From: Hirsutella rhossiliensis
Taxonomy: Eukaryota; Ascomycota; Sordariomycetes; Hypocreales; Ophiocordycipitaceae
Assembly (NCBI RefSeq): GCF_020360975.1
Contig: NW_025408674.1
Span: 2,294,001 to 2,358,000 of the forward strand
Direction: 5' to 3'
DNA length: 64,000 bases
Positions 47,228 through 58,900 of this stretch are shown piece after piece (the first letter of the stretch is position 1; every line of letters begins with the position of its first letter). Position numbers and translations under genes: made by a program. The notes beneath the pieces were generated by a model that was not told the DNA's origin, made no database searches, and saw only the letters and a program-made list of their open reading frames with translations.

Positions 47228-47950
47228 TCTTATAATAGTTCGCGAACCTAAGGAAGCTCTATATACTTATTTATATAGTTAGGGCTACTTAGTCCTAGAT
47301 CGCTTAGATCTTTATAGGATCCGCTTATATACTTATACTTATATAAATAATAAAGCTTAGGTACTTAACCCTCTTAACCTTAAATTTATACTTATCTAGG
47401 TTAAGGTAGAGCCTATAAAGTTAAAGGCGCTTTAGGACCCTTTATACTTTTTATATATAGTCCTTATAGGAGCCGCTTATATAGATAAGGATATTATCTA
47501 TATATATAAAGGCGAACTTATTAAGGAAGTCCTAAAGTATATTATTAATATAACGCTAAAAGGTAACGGGCGCTCTTAAAAGGCTAAAGGGCATTATAAG
47601 CTACCTAAATAAGCTATAGTATATATAGAACGCTATCTTCTACTTATTACCCTTTAAGATCTATACTTTATAAAACGCTTATTTTATATCTAGCTTTATA
47701 AACTACTTTACCTTTAAGAGGTTATAGAGCGTATCTAAGATTAAGGGTAAGGGGTAGCGGTCTAGCCTTATAATTATATTTAAAGCCCTATAGTTATAAT
47801 AAAACTATATCCCGCCCCTTAGTTTATATATAAATAAGACCGGCGCTCTTACTTTAGAGCTACTTACTTAAATAAAACCCTTATTTAGGAGGTCCCTTAG
47901 CGTCTTCTTTAGTACTAGTAGCTCTACGTATAATATACTATATAGTAGTC
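47228..47950 (-). pseudogene. Element B reverse transcriptase (RIP-broken)
   Basis: The minus strand reads GLIYI, KGRDIVLL, ARPLPLTLN, PLKGKVVYKARYKISVL, VLYILQLIQVAYNALQPF and the region of the catalytic YIDDI box (about 47,480-47,500), in Ty3/Gypsy RT order. It continues at 12,480 on the other side of C2. Confidence 0.85.
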
Positions 47951-49900
47951 TAAACGGTATAGGTAGTTCTTACCCCTTCTTATTAATATAAAGTATAATC
48001 CTATAATCTACCCTTAGCTTATATAAGTTAAGCTTATTTACTTCCTAGGACTTAAATAGTAGTAGGAGGTTATAAAAGCGCTTTAATATCTACTACTATA
48101 GCTTAGAGGGCGACTTTAGCTTTTTTATTTAAAGGGCCTTATTAATATCTACTAGGCTAACTATATAGACTATAGTATTAGCCGCTACCTAGCCTTACCC
48201 TTACTTTACTTATTATATAGTTCCTATAAAAATAAAAGTAAGGACTTCTTATACTAAGTATAAAGCTTATACGCTTAGTCCTATACCTATAAAACTATTA
48301 TTATAGTAGACCTACTATTATATAAGCTTAAACTATAGCTTCCTTTAATATAGAACTAAGTATAGCTCTATATATAATAACTAAGGTTTCCTAAGGATTA
48401 AGGGAAACTTTAGTTAAGGGATTATATAAGCTATAATAAGCTTATAATAACCGTCGACCTCTATAACTAGCTATATAATGCCCTTAATTACTATACTTTC
48501 TATTACGCTTAAAGCGCCCTTTACTTACTTTAAGGCGATCTTTTTTACTAGTACTTATATCTCTTACGTAAGCGCCTTATTAACTATAGCGTAATACTAG
48601 TAGCCCTTATTTATAAGGGCGGTAATAAGTAAGGAGTTATTAATTATAACTTATATTAAAGTAAGCTCCTTTTTTATATAGGCGGATAATTCCTCCTTCT
48701 CTTTTACTAGTATTAGTAATTAAAGCTTTAGAGCCTATCTTTACTCTAGAGCTACTTTTTTTCCTCTAAGCTTAGGGGGGCAGAGTCCTTCTTATCGTTT
48801 AAAGTAAAGAGCGGTTCTATCTTCGCTACTTAAACCGCTATAGGCCGCTTAGCTAAAAGGAAGGGGCATTTTAATATAAAGTACGTAAACGCGCTATAAC
48901 GTAGGTAGCGGCTATTAGCTTTCCTCTTCTTAATTTCCTCGCTTATTACTTACTTCGCCCGCTACTTAAAGTATAGGGCGGTATAAGGGGTAGTTAATAG
49001 CGTCTTTTTACTATATTTAGCCCGGTCTATATAGGTAGCTAATATTAAGGTATCCTTATTTATATCGATAGCTAGTTATTAATCTTATAAAGGGGCGGTA
49101 ATACTATTACTACTATATAGCGTACGCTTATAGAGCTTTTAGAAATATAGCGTCTACTTATAGCCCTATACTACTTTTATTAACTAGCTTATATACTTAT
49201 TATAGTTAGTAAGTATAATTATAAGGATAAGTAGCTCTTAAAGGGCTAGTATAATCGAATTCTATAGCTATATAAGCTTTATACTATCTTCTTATACTAT
49301 AGTCCCTACTACTTATAAGAGCGTCTCTTTAAAATTAAAAAGGAATTTACTAAAGGTTTATCTATCTCTTTACTTAAGGGTCTATAGCCTATCTTATACC
49401 TTCTCCTACTCTTATATATTGCTTAACGTATATATAAGGTATTAAAAGAAGTCTTATAGGTCGCGTTTACCCTTAGGGCCGCCCTTATCTTAGAATCTAA
49501 AGATCCGCTATATTTAAGGCTTTAGTAGTATATAAAGGAGCGAATACCACGCTATATCGCGATAGCTATTTAGGCCCTATTTCTCGTCGGTTATAAACTT
49601 TGTCTATAGCCGGCTAAGGAAGAAGTAAAAGGACTCTAGCTTACTATCCTAAGTCGGCTAAGGGAGCGGCTTTTACGTTAGTAGTATCGCCGCTATAACC
49701 GGCGTTACGGAGGTTATAGGGGTTAAAGCTAGTCTCGTAAATAGCTCCCTTAGTATAGCGAGAACCTTATCCTTTTCGCTAGCCGTTGCGCTTTTAATTG
49801 CTTTTAGGATAGCTATAATACTTCCTATTTATCTAAGGAGGGGTAAAGTACTTCCTTAAGGAGGAGGCACCTTCTTTAAAGAGATATCTATTAGATTTAT
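47951..49900 (-). pseudogene. Element B gag and protease region (RIP-broken)
   Basis: Minus strand. A segment reading YSAFTYFILKCPF near 48,860-48,900 is probably a zinc knuckle with Cys and His turned to Tyr. The rest is long helical, Leu/Lys-rich sequence with many stops, as expected of gag, up to the 5' LTR at 49918. Confidence 0.55.
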
Positions 49901-49917
49901 TAGTAGATAGCTTATAC

Positions 49918-50101
49918 TATTACGGAGTAGGTAAAGGCGTATATATAGGTACTATCTATAGGATAATATTAATAAGCTATATAGAGCTCTTCTATACGCG
50001 GCTAGCTTATATATATATATATAGGGTCCGGCCCTTTAGATATAACTATACGGCTTAGGCTATAGCCTAAGCCTATAACCTATAATAGTTAGACTTTTAT
50101 A
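49918..50101 (-). repeat. Right LTR of element B (5' LTR)
   Basis: 184 bp, begins TATTACGGAG, partner of 8509-8694, followed by the GTTAA duplication and then C1. Confidence 0.8.
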
Positions 50102-50340
50102 GTTAAGAGTCTTTTTAAGGAGGAGTTTTATAAAGAAACTATATATAGCTTAAGCGATTAAGTTAAGTTACTTTATAAAAGTAGCTAGTATAAATAGCTC
50201 TTTTCTTACTCTCTTTATTATATAAGCTAGTTTTATATTTCTTTAAAGTAATAGTTTTTATTTAGCGGGCTTATTTAAAAGGTTAACTACTTTTAAACCT
50301 TCTTAAAGGTCTTATTCTTCTTAATCTCTTAAGATAATAT
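50102..50340 (-). mobile_element. Element C1, second segment
   Basis: Resumes exactly where 8508 stopped: it aligns with 13,865-14,095 of C2 (accessory frame X). D1 interrupts it, with an AATAT duplication (50336-50340, 56681-56685). Confidence 0.88.
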
Positions 50341-50816
50341 TGTCGCGAAGCGTGGCCTAATTTCGTAGTTCTCGGAGATATCCCTTAGCACGAGGGACCT
50401 AGGAAGCTAAAAAACAGGTTTTAAGGAAGGAGCTAAAAGGAGGTATAGAGAGGAGGGTAGGGGTAAGAGGGGAAGTAGAAGTAGCGATAGCTTCCTATAG
50501 AGGTAGCGAGAGATAAGACGGATGTGCCGGCAACGGCTAGAAAAGAGGGGAAAAACCGGCAAAAAGCTCGGTAGTCGAAAGGACATTAGTAGCTTCTTTA
50601 AGTAGGATCTTCTATATTAATTAAGATGCTAGACGGGTATAAAGAAGGGCGTTGGATAGAGGAAAGAAGGAGAATTAAGGCAATATAACAATCACTCCCC
50701 TACCTTTATTGCTACCCCCGTAAGAATTAAATCCCTCTGCCCTGCCTATCTAACCCCTTACTTTTAATTTTACCTTCGTATATTTTTATATACTTCTCGT
50801 ATCTCTCTTCGCGAGA
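50341..50816 (+). repeat. 5' LTR of D1
   Basis: 476 bp with inverted TCGCGAAG/CTTCGCGA ends; identical length in D1, D2 and D3. Confidence 0.95.
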
Positions 50817-50827
50817 GTTATAAGCCC
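50817..50827 (+). promoter_or_regulatory. Primer-binding site of D1
   Basis: GTTATAAGCCC directly after the LTR, same internal initiator tRNA-Met type as in E. Confidence 0.7.
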
Positions 50828-50939
50828 GGGAGGAATAGTATTCCTATACCTTCCGGCTGCTATAAAAGGCACCTTTCTTATATCCCTCGTAGCTTTATTT
50901 TACCCCTCTTACTAGAAAAGCCGATTTTTAACCGACTTT

Positions 50940-52700
50940 TCTGCCCCCCCTCTTCTTCTATAACGATAATAAAAACCGACTCCTCTGCCGTCCCTATAGT
51001 CCGTAGGACGATTCTTATAGAGCCCTAAGATTAGGATAAGTAGGTAAAGGAGCTACGGGCTCGTGTAGATAGAACCATCTATAATTTAGTCTTCTCTAAT
51101 AAGCAGGACCCTCTTAAGCCCCCTCTTCGTCCTAGGGCAACGGATTTTGCAGAGGGAGCTTCCCTCTTCTCCGAGCTAACCTCCGTATAATAGAGAGCTT
51201 TTTCTGCTGCCTTAGGCGACTACGAGAGTCACCGAAAGGAATACCTCTACGAAACGAAGCTACTAACTGCTATACGCACGGCGATAACGGAATCCGTTAG
51301 TGCCGTAAAGCTAATCACTCTTCGAGAGGAAGAGACTCCTAGGCAGTGGCTTTTAAAGCTCGAGACCTCGATAGCTCCCTCGAGGGGCTATATAACTAAC
51401 CATATTAGGAAGACCTATACGGCCTACCTAGGAGCCTTTTCTACTAGGAACCTACTAGCTTCTTCGTGGCTAGCTAAGTAGGAAGAAATCCTTAAGGAAG
51501 CTAACTAATACTTCTTTATAGAAGCTCTTTCTAGCTAGTAGCTACGGGATATATCTCTACTAATAAAGCCTATTAGTAACGGTTACTCGACTATCTTTCG
51601 AGAGGCTAGCCGGGAACTAGACGAAGAGGCTGCCAGAGTATAATAGCAAGCAGTCTTATTCCTTCGTGGCCAGCACTCGACCTAGACGGCTCGACCTGCT
51701 GCCCCTATAGCTGCTGCAGCCCCTATTGCTGCGGCTCCCGCTGCTGCTGCTACGGCTATTGCTCCTTCGGCTCCTCCTCCCTCGAGAGCCTTAACGTCGT
51801 CGTCAACTGCAGCTGCGGCCCTAGGCCCGGCCCCGGCTCCGCCTCTTGCTCCGGGCCCGGCCCCGGTCCCGTTAGTTAGACCGGCCCGACTAGTCCCCTA
51901 ATAGACCTTTTAGTCCGTTAGTCGAAAAATCAGGGAACTAGTTAAAATCGAACCTCTTCGTTAAAATCAGCAATAAGGGGTAAAAAGGGGAGGTTTTTAA
52001 GCAGACCTTCCGGATCGGGACGAGGATTCCTCGAAGAAATAAAAGACTAAACGAAACGGCTGCCTAGCCTGCAAATCCCTAGGCTATCGATTATTATAAT
52101 GCTAGCAAGTCTTCGAGGAAAACCGACCTAAAGGATTCAACCCTTTAAAGAGGCTATAAGAAACGATATAATAGTCTCTTAAGGAGGATCCCTCGTTGTA
52201 GAAGAAAATAGACGAGATTCGGGTTACTAAGAAATAGTAACTAATAACGCCGCTGCCCTTATTCGAGCCGCAAATTTAAGGAAAAATCGTTAGTATAGTA
52301 AATCCGGCCTTCATCTTCCCTACGGATTAACAAGGCTAAGACTAACCGTTAGAGCCCTCCGATTATCCCCTACGAAAATCAGCTATCCTTAACTCTAGTG
52401 CTTCCCTCGATATCTATAATACACTCTTACGATTCCGGTCCTTTAAGAAGGCACGGAGGGAATACCTTATTGCCGGGGAATTAACCGTACGGATAGAGGG
52501 GTACGGAAGGGTGAATTTCACGATAAAATTACCTAATAGGTCTATACGAATTCTTCGACGAAAAAGGGTAGCTTTTTGCCCTCGATTTTTAACGAGCCTA
52601 ATTTCCTTCTATCTTCTTTGAGAGGAAGGAATCTTCTAGGATACGACGTCTAAGCCTACGAGGCTAGTCTAGAAGAATCAGACTATTAGGCTTATCGAGG
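50940..52700 (+). pseudogene. Element D1 gag (RIP-broken)
   Basis: Plus-strand frame with a helical first part (to about 51,640), an Ala/Pro-rich stretch (51,700-51,870, GCT/GCC repeats encoding Ala runs), then a Lys/Arg-rich region with remnants of Cys-containing sequence (about 52,050-52,100). Interrupted by TAA/TAG; no intact start. Confidence 0.65.
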
Positions 52701-52749
52701 AAAAATTCGGTTAATTTATTCTCGAATTCCGACCTATCCTTAGGAAGGA

Positions 52750-53700
52750 ATCTCTCGAGAAGTTAGCTTTCCCTGCTAGGAGGGTAGGATCTAAGGACCC
52801 TCTTCTAGCAGCCTAAGGAGACGGCATTCTTTAGCACGCACGACTTAGTCACCCGGGCCCCCTAGCTTTATATAAGCTAGGTCAATAACAAGGCATACGA
52901 ATAAGGGGCCTAAAGACCGTCGAATGCGAACACTGCGGCTAAGGAAAGACTAGGAGACGAATTTCTAGACGAACGCCTTTACGGCCGGACCAGCCGTATA
53001 AGGAAATTTAGGTCGACTAGACCGACGTCTCTAGGGATTAGGAAAGCTTCGTTAGGGTAATGTTTTTTATAGACGCTTTTTTAGGGATAGTTTTCCCCTA
53101 TTTCTTACGGACCTACCTAAGTAAGTATAACTAGTCTGCCCTCCGAGACTTCGTTAACTAGATAAATTCCTACTTTAGCTATAAGGTAAAGAAGATATGG
53201 TCTAACGGAGAGCTATTTACGAAGGATATCTTAAATTAGCTTCGAAAAAGGGGCATTTTACCCCTCCCGTTAGCACCGAATACCTAGGCCTAGAACGGAG
53301 GGGCAGAAAGATCAGGGGGTGCTATAATAGAAAGGGCCTGTACGATAAGACTTACTATAAGGCTTCTACACGACCTTTAGAGGGAAGTCGTTAAGACCGC
53401 CTATTACCTATAGAACCGGACCCCGAGAGACCTAAAGGACCCTAGGGGACTAAACTAAGGAATAGACTAGAAATCCCCCCTCGAGCTCTTTACGAAGAAG
53501 AGGGCCTCGCTAGCCTACCTTCGTGCCTACGGCTATAAGGCATACGCAATAACTGCCGATATATAGCTAAAAGGGAAGAAAAGCTTAATCCTAGAGCCTT
53601 TATTAGTTACCTCGTTAGTTATAATTCTACGAATATCTTCCGGATCTAGATTCCTCTTCTACGGAAGGTTATTTCGACTAGGGATGTGATTTTCGACGAA
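52750..53700 (+). pseudogene. Element D1 integrase (RIP-broken)
   Basis: Begins with a gag-pre-integrase segment (HARL near 52,830). The core shows GELFTKDIL (about 53,200), GILPLPLAPNT (about 53,260), NGGAERSGGAIIERARTIRL (53,295-53,350) with the catalytic Glu, and REVVKTAYYL (about 53,390). Order and motifs are those of Copia integrases. Stops at Trp and Gln positions. Confidence 0.88.
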
Positions 53701-53779
53701 TTTAGCTTCTTTAACGGAAAGAGGGATTAACAGCCCCTTTTACTCTCTTAACGTTAGCTAATTTAGAAGATTTAAATCC

Positions 53780-55950
53780 CCCCTTCTTAATAGTCTTAAG
53801 AAGAGGTCCTAGACGAGGAAACGGAAGAAGAAACCGACGTCGAAGTAGTCGAGGATAACGCCGACTTCGAAGAGGAAGCTATTAGATTAGATAATCTAGA
53901 CGAAGAAGGAGACTATAGGAAAGCGGTAGAGCTAGAATACGCCTACCTACCTACGCCTCCTCCTACGTAAGAAGAAGATCTAGAAGTAGCTTTTTTAGTT
54001 AGTCTTCCCGTCTCGGCCCCTAAGGGGGTAGGAAAGGTACCTCTCTCGAAGGATTACCCGGCTGCCTTTTTATCCCTGCTTCGAGAAGCAAAGGAAGGTA
54101 TAGGGCCCGATACGGATACTAAAGAAGACTAACCTCTCCCCTATTTCGATCGTTTTTCCGACTTCTACCTAATGCTAATAGAAGACGGTTCCTACGGAGC
54201 GTTTATAGCAGGCCGGCTTTTTAAGCTAGTATTAGCAAGGAAGGTATATAAAAGAGACCTCCCGGACCTACTAGCAAACCAAAAGCAGCTAGAAAGACAC
54301 CCCTTTAGAGACTAGTTTTTCTAGGCCTAGAAAGACCACCTAGCCTTATACGAAGAGATAGGGTCTTTCGAAGAGGTCCTTAAGGAAAAAGCAAGAGGAA
54401 AACAGGTCCTTAGCTATAAGTAGGTCTTTATCTATAAGAATAATAAACACGGCTTCCTTTAAAAGTATAAGGCCCGGCTAGTTATCTATAGGAATTAATA
54501 GGAAAAAGGGGATTTACCTACTAGGGCAACTACCCTAGCTAGGATGTCTTTTCGGACCCTTATAGCTATAGCAGCAGAATTCGACCTCGAGCTCGATTAG
54601 ATAGATATAGTTAACGCCTTTATTAACTGCTTACTCGAGGAAGAAGAAGTTATCTATATGCGCCTTCTACTAGGCTTCTAATAGCTAGGAAAGGTTCTAC
54701 GGCTTAGGAAAGCTCTATACGGACTATAAAGATCACCCCTTCTTTAGCAATAGCATTTAATAGGTTCCCTCGAAGCCCTAGGCTTTACGAAAGTCCCTTA
54801 GGAACCGTGTATAATATAAAAGGGTAAAATCACGGTCTTCTTCTACGTCGACGATATTATCTAGGCCTACCCGAAAGAGGAAGAAGCTACTACTAGGGAG
54901 GCTATACGAGGCCTATAATAAAGGTATAAGATAACTAGGCTAGGGGAGCTAAAGTGGTTCCTAGGGATACGAATCCTTAGGAATAGGTCCTAACGGACAA
55001 TCTAGCTTACCTAAGACGCCTATATCGATAAGGTCGCTTATAAATTCCTCCCTAATTCCCTCGATAAGAAGCTTCCCTCTACGCCTATATTAAACGAAGA
55101 GCTTTTGCCTAATCCGTCTTTTTAAGCTAGGGAGCAAGAGAAACACCAATATTAATAGAAGGTAGGCTCCTTGCTTTTTTCAGCTATTTCTACTAGACCG
55201 GATATCTCTTTTACGGTCTCCCGGCTAGCTAGGCATAACTAGAATCCTAGCCCTAGGCATTAAGAAGTAGTAGATAGAGCTATCCTTTATCTCTATTTAA
55301 CGAGATTATATAGTCTGCGCCTAGGAGGGCAAGGAAGGAAACAAGCTGCCGAAATCTTCCTTTATTCGAGCGATTCGTCCTTTACGGACAATTCCTTAGA
55401 TAGAAAGAGCTTATAGGGGTATATTATATCCCTTTTTAGAGGAACCATTGCTTAGAGAGCTTCGAAATAAGCTACCGTTACTATATTAAGCACGGAGGCA
55501 GAGCTACTAGCTCTTTTAGAAGCGTTAAAAGAAGCGATTTTCCTTAGCCGGCTACTAATATCGTTACGACTATAAATTCCGTCCCCGTTAGCTATAGAAT
55601 GCGATAACACGCAGACTATACGAATTCTTATAGAGGAAAATAGTAAGCTATCGACCCGGCTACGGTATATCGATATCTACTAGTATTGGTTACGCTAAGA
55701 GGTCTAAAGGGGACTTATTTCCGTCCGTTAGGTTCTAACGGCATCGATAAAAGCCGACGGTCTTACGAAGCCCCTGCCGAAGCAGAAGCTAGCTGTCTTT
55801 TTATAGCAAATTAGGCTAGAAGACGTTTAAGAGAAGCTATCCTTAGAAGCCCGCCTTAAGAGTATACGAGAGGAGCTAATAGCACGTAGGAGGAAGGAGA
55901 CGTCTATAGCCGAAGAGAGGAATTAGGACTTATCCTAGAGGAGGGCCCCT
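53780..55950 (+). pseudogene. Element D1 reverse transcriptase and RNase H (RIP-broken)
   Basis: An acidic linker (about 53,800-53,920) precedes RT. RT motifs: IDIVNAFINCLLEEEEVIYM (about 54,605-54,660), GKVLRLRKALYGL (about 54,690-54,730), the catalytic VFFYVDDII (about 54,836-54,862), LGELKWFLGIRI (about 54,940). RNase H: TEAELLALLEALKEAIF near 55,495-55,545, AIECDNTQTIRIL near 55,595-55,630, and ADGLTKPL near 55,755. The tail to 55,950 is basic. It is the best-preserved pol in the window, with roughly one stop per 25-40 codons. Confidence 0.92.
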
Positions 55951-56195
55951 AGCTTAATTAGGACTTGTTCTTCTTAAAGGCCCCCTTTTTAGGGACTTGT
56001 CCTTAGAGAAGCCCCCCTTTCTTATAGGACTTAATTTCCTCCTTAAGGCCCCTTTTCCTAAAGTAGGTCTAAAAGAGCCCGGGGCTAAAACCCGGATTTC
56101 TCGAGTAGGGGATAAGTATAGACTAAGACCTCCTCTATACGCTTACCGGCCTAAGTATTTTAGCTTTACCCTTTCTATAAGGGCAGGCTATAGCT

Positions 56196-56202
56196 AAGGG
56201 GG
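56196..56202 (+). promoter_or_regulatory. Polypurine tract of D1
   Basis: AAGGGGG just before the 3' LTR at 56205. Confidence 0.55.
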
Positions 56203-56204
56203 TG

Positions 56205-56680
56205 TGTCGCGAAGCGTGGCCTAATTTCGCAGTTCTCGGAGATATCCCTTAGCACGAGGGACCTAGGAAGCTAAAAAACAGGTTTTAAGGAAGGAGCTAA
56301 AAGGAGGTATAGAGAGGAGGGTAGGGGCAAGAGGGGAAGTAGAAGTAGCGATAGCTTCCTATAGAGGTAGCGAGAGATAAGACGGATATACCGGCAACGG
56401 CTAGAAAAGAGGGGAAAAACCGGCAAAAAGCTCGGTAATCGAAAGGACATTAGTAGCTTCTTTAAGCAGGATCTTCTATATTAATTAAGATGCTAGACGG
56501 GTATAAAGAAGGGCGTTAGATAGAGGAAAGAAGGAGAATTAAGGCAATATAACAATCACTCCCCTACCTTTATTACTGCCCCCGTAAGAATTAAATCCCT
56601 CTGCCCTGCCTATCTAACCCCTTACTTCTAATTTCACCTTTATATATTTTTATGCACTTCTTATATCTCTCTTCGCGAGA
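56205..56680 (+). repeat. 3' LTR of D1
   Basis: 476 bp, partner of 50341-50816. Confidence 0.95.
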
Positions 56681-57254
56681 AATATAGTTATATTAGTAAA
56701 TCCGCTTATACCTAGGAATTCTTATAGAAAAGACTTTATTAAAAGTTATTAAACCTTAATTAAATAGTATCTTTTATAGTTACTTAACCCTACTATTAAA
56801 TTACTAGGAAACTCTACTACCCTATAATATTACTTATATATAATTAAGTTTATTCGCTATAATAGCTAAGATTTTATATATTAGCTTATTAATATAGCCT
56901 TTTATACTTATCTTTTTATTTAGCTTAAAGAAATACTAGCCTTAATATAAGATCTTATTTATTTATAAGGCTTTTTATATTACCTTATACTTTTACTTTA
57001 GAATTACTTTAACCTTTAAGTATTATTATTTAATTATCTTAAAGTATAGCTTAACTATACCTTTAACTTAGTATTAAATTATTATTAATACTAAGAAGCT
57101 ATATTCCTATCCTTCTTACTAAGAAGTATAAAGGACTAGTATATAAGTAGATTTATAATAAACTTAAAGGATATAAAGAAACTATTACTATACTTATATA
57201 AATATATAGAGTTTAATATACTATCCCTTTTTTTAAGTATTAAAGATAATTAAG
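56681..57254 (-). mobile_element. Element C1, third segment
   Basis: It aligns with 14,096-14,655 of C2 (accessory frame X) and is more AT-rich than that copy. C1 ends abruptly at about 57,254 against a D-family LTR fragment; its 5' part is not in the window. Confidence 0.85.
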
Positions 57255-57257
57255 TTA

Positions 57258-57620
57258 AGGTAAAGGTAAGAGGGGAAGTAAAAGTAGCGATAGCTTCTTA
57301 TAAAGGTAGTATAAGATAAGATAGATATACTAGTAACGGCTAGAAAAGAAGGGAAAACCCGGTAAAAAGCTTAGTAGTTAAAAGGATATTAGTAGCTTCT
57401 TTAAGTAGGATCTTCTTTATTAATTAAGATACTAAATAGGTATAAAGAAGGGCGTTAGATAAAGGAAAGAAGGATAATTAAGGCAATATAATAATTAATC
57501 CCCTATTATAATTACTACCCTTATAAGATTTAAATATCTCTGCCTTACCTATCTAACCCCTTACTTTTAATTTTACCTTTATATATTTTATATATACTTT
57601 TTATATCTCTCTTTATAAGA
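57258..57620 (+). mobile_element. Truncated D-family LTR
   Basis: Plus orientation, corresponds to about positions 115-476 of the D LTR, ending TTTATAAGA, the RIP form of TTCGCGAGA. The first quarter is missing at the C1 junction. It is much more mutated than the D1 LTRs. It is probably a relict of an older or rearranged insertion. Confidence 0.8.
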
Positions 57621-58424
57621 ATTATAAATATTATTTAAGCGTTTAATTAAGTCGTTCTATTTATCTATCTATTTATAAGTAATAAGCTATACTAAGCTTA
57701 TATTTCGTTCTTAATTATATTATAACAGCTTATTAAAACTTAGCTATAAATATACTTCCTTTATTAAAGATAATCTTATTTAATAGTCTATAATTACTAA
57801 TAATTATTTATAGGAATATATATACTAGTTCTTTTATATTACTTACTTCTTTATATAGTAAAAAGTATCTAAACTTTATTAATCTATTAGTAATAATAAA
57901 TATACTATTATACTTAACGTTAGTTATAAGTTCTTTTAATAATAGTAGCTTTATAATATTATTAAAAGCTATTAAATCCTATAGTTTTTCTAGTACTAAT
58001 AGTAGTTATAATTTTCTATATAGTTTATATTATTTAGCTTTACTTTATATATAAGGTTTATACTTTTTAATAACTTATCATACTACTTCCTTAAGCTATA
58101 GGAAGTTATATTATCGTTTAATCTATTTTATTATTCTTTAGATTCCTTAGTATCTATATATTAAATATTTATATATATCTTATATAACTTTATCTTATAA
58201 TACTAATAATATCTAGATTTTATTTTTATATATTAAAACTTCTAAATATTCTATATTATATCTATTTAGTACTTTATATTCTTTTATTTATTTTAAGATC
58301 TTTTAATATATTAAGTTATTAAGTTATACTTTAAATATTATATTTAGCTATTATTATTAATAGTTCCTATTTTTATTAATTTCTAAGAGCTATCCTTTTA
58401 CTAAAGGTACTCTTATATTATAGT
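57621..58424 (-). pseudogene. Gypsy integrase remnant, very AT-rich
   Basis: The minus strand near 57,640-57,700 reads SIAYYL-stop-IDR-stop-IERLN, the RIP form of the Ty3/Gypsy integrase STAYHPQTDGQTERVN-type box. The rest to 58,424 is the upstream part of such an integrase, too mutated to assign to B, C or F. No other feature seen. Confidence 0.6.
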
Positions 58425-58900
58425 TCTTATAAAAAGAGATATAAGAAGTATATAAAAATATATAAAGGTAAAATTAAAAGTAAAGGGTTAGATAGGTAGG
58501 GTAGAGATATATAATTCTTATAGGGGTAGTAATTAAGGTAAGGGAGTAATTTTAATATTTCCTTAATTCTCCTTCTTTCCTTTATCTAACGCCCCTCGTT
58601 ATACCTATCTAGTATCTTAATTAATAAAGAAGATCCTACTTAAAGAAGCTACTAATACCTTTTTAACTACTAAGCTTTTTACTAGTTTTCCCCCTCTTTT
58701 CTAGCTATTACTAGTATATCTATCTTATCTTTTACTACCTCTATAAGAAGCTATTACTACTTCTACTTCCCCTCTTACCCTTACCCTCCTCTCTATACCT
58801 CCTTTTAGCTCCTTCCTTAAAACCTATTTTTTAGCTTCCTAGGTCCCTTATACTAAGGGATATCTCTAAGAACTACGAAATCTAGCTATACTTTACGATA
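58425..58900 (-). repeat. 3' LTR of D3
   Basis: 476 bp; starts TCTTATAAAAAGAGATATAAG, aligned to TCTCGCGAAGAGAGATACGAG with transitions only. Confidence 0.88.

Larger units (their letters stand above)
8509..50101 (-). mobile_element. Element B, Ty3/Gypsy retrotransposon, interrupted by C2
   Basis: It is bounded by LTRs of about 185 bp (8509-8694, 49918-50101) and a GTTAA duplication in C1. The internal region is split by C2: 8695-12485 and 47223-49917 belong to B, about 6.5 kb in total. On the minus strand the order is gag, reverse transcriptase, RNase H, integrase, so the 5' LTR is at the right. Several Trp/Gln/Arg positions of the conserved motifs have become stops. The C-family element inserted within the RT/RNase H part of its pol gene. 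Confidence 0.85.
50341..56680 (+). mobile_element. Element D1, complete Ty1/Copia retrotransposon (family D)
   Basis: 6,340 bp, two LTRs of 476 bp (50341-50816, 56205-56680), ends TGTCGCGAAG...CTTCGCGAGA, perfect AATAT duplication. The LTRs differ at 17 sites by my alignment, all transitions, no indels. It has the most CA/TG left of all the elements, so it is the least mutated, but gag and pol still contain many stops. Insertion is into C1. Confidence 0.95.

Noticed and set aside
55997..56197. 66-codon open frame at the end of D1
   Set aside because: It lies in the untranslated stretch between pol and the 3' LTR, is not preserved in D2 or D3 and has no motif.
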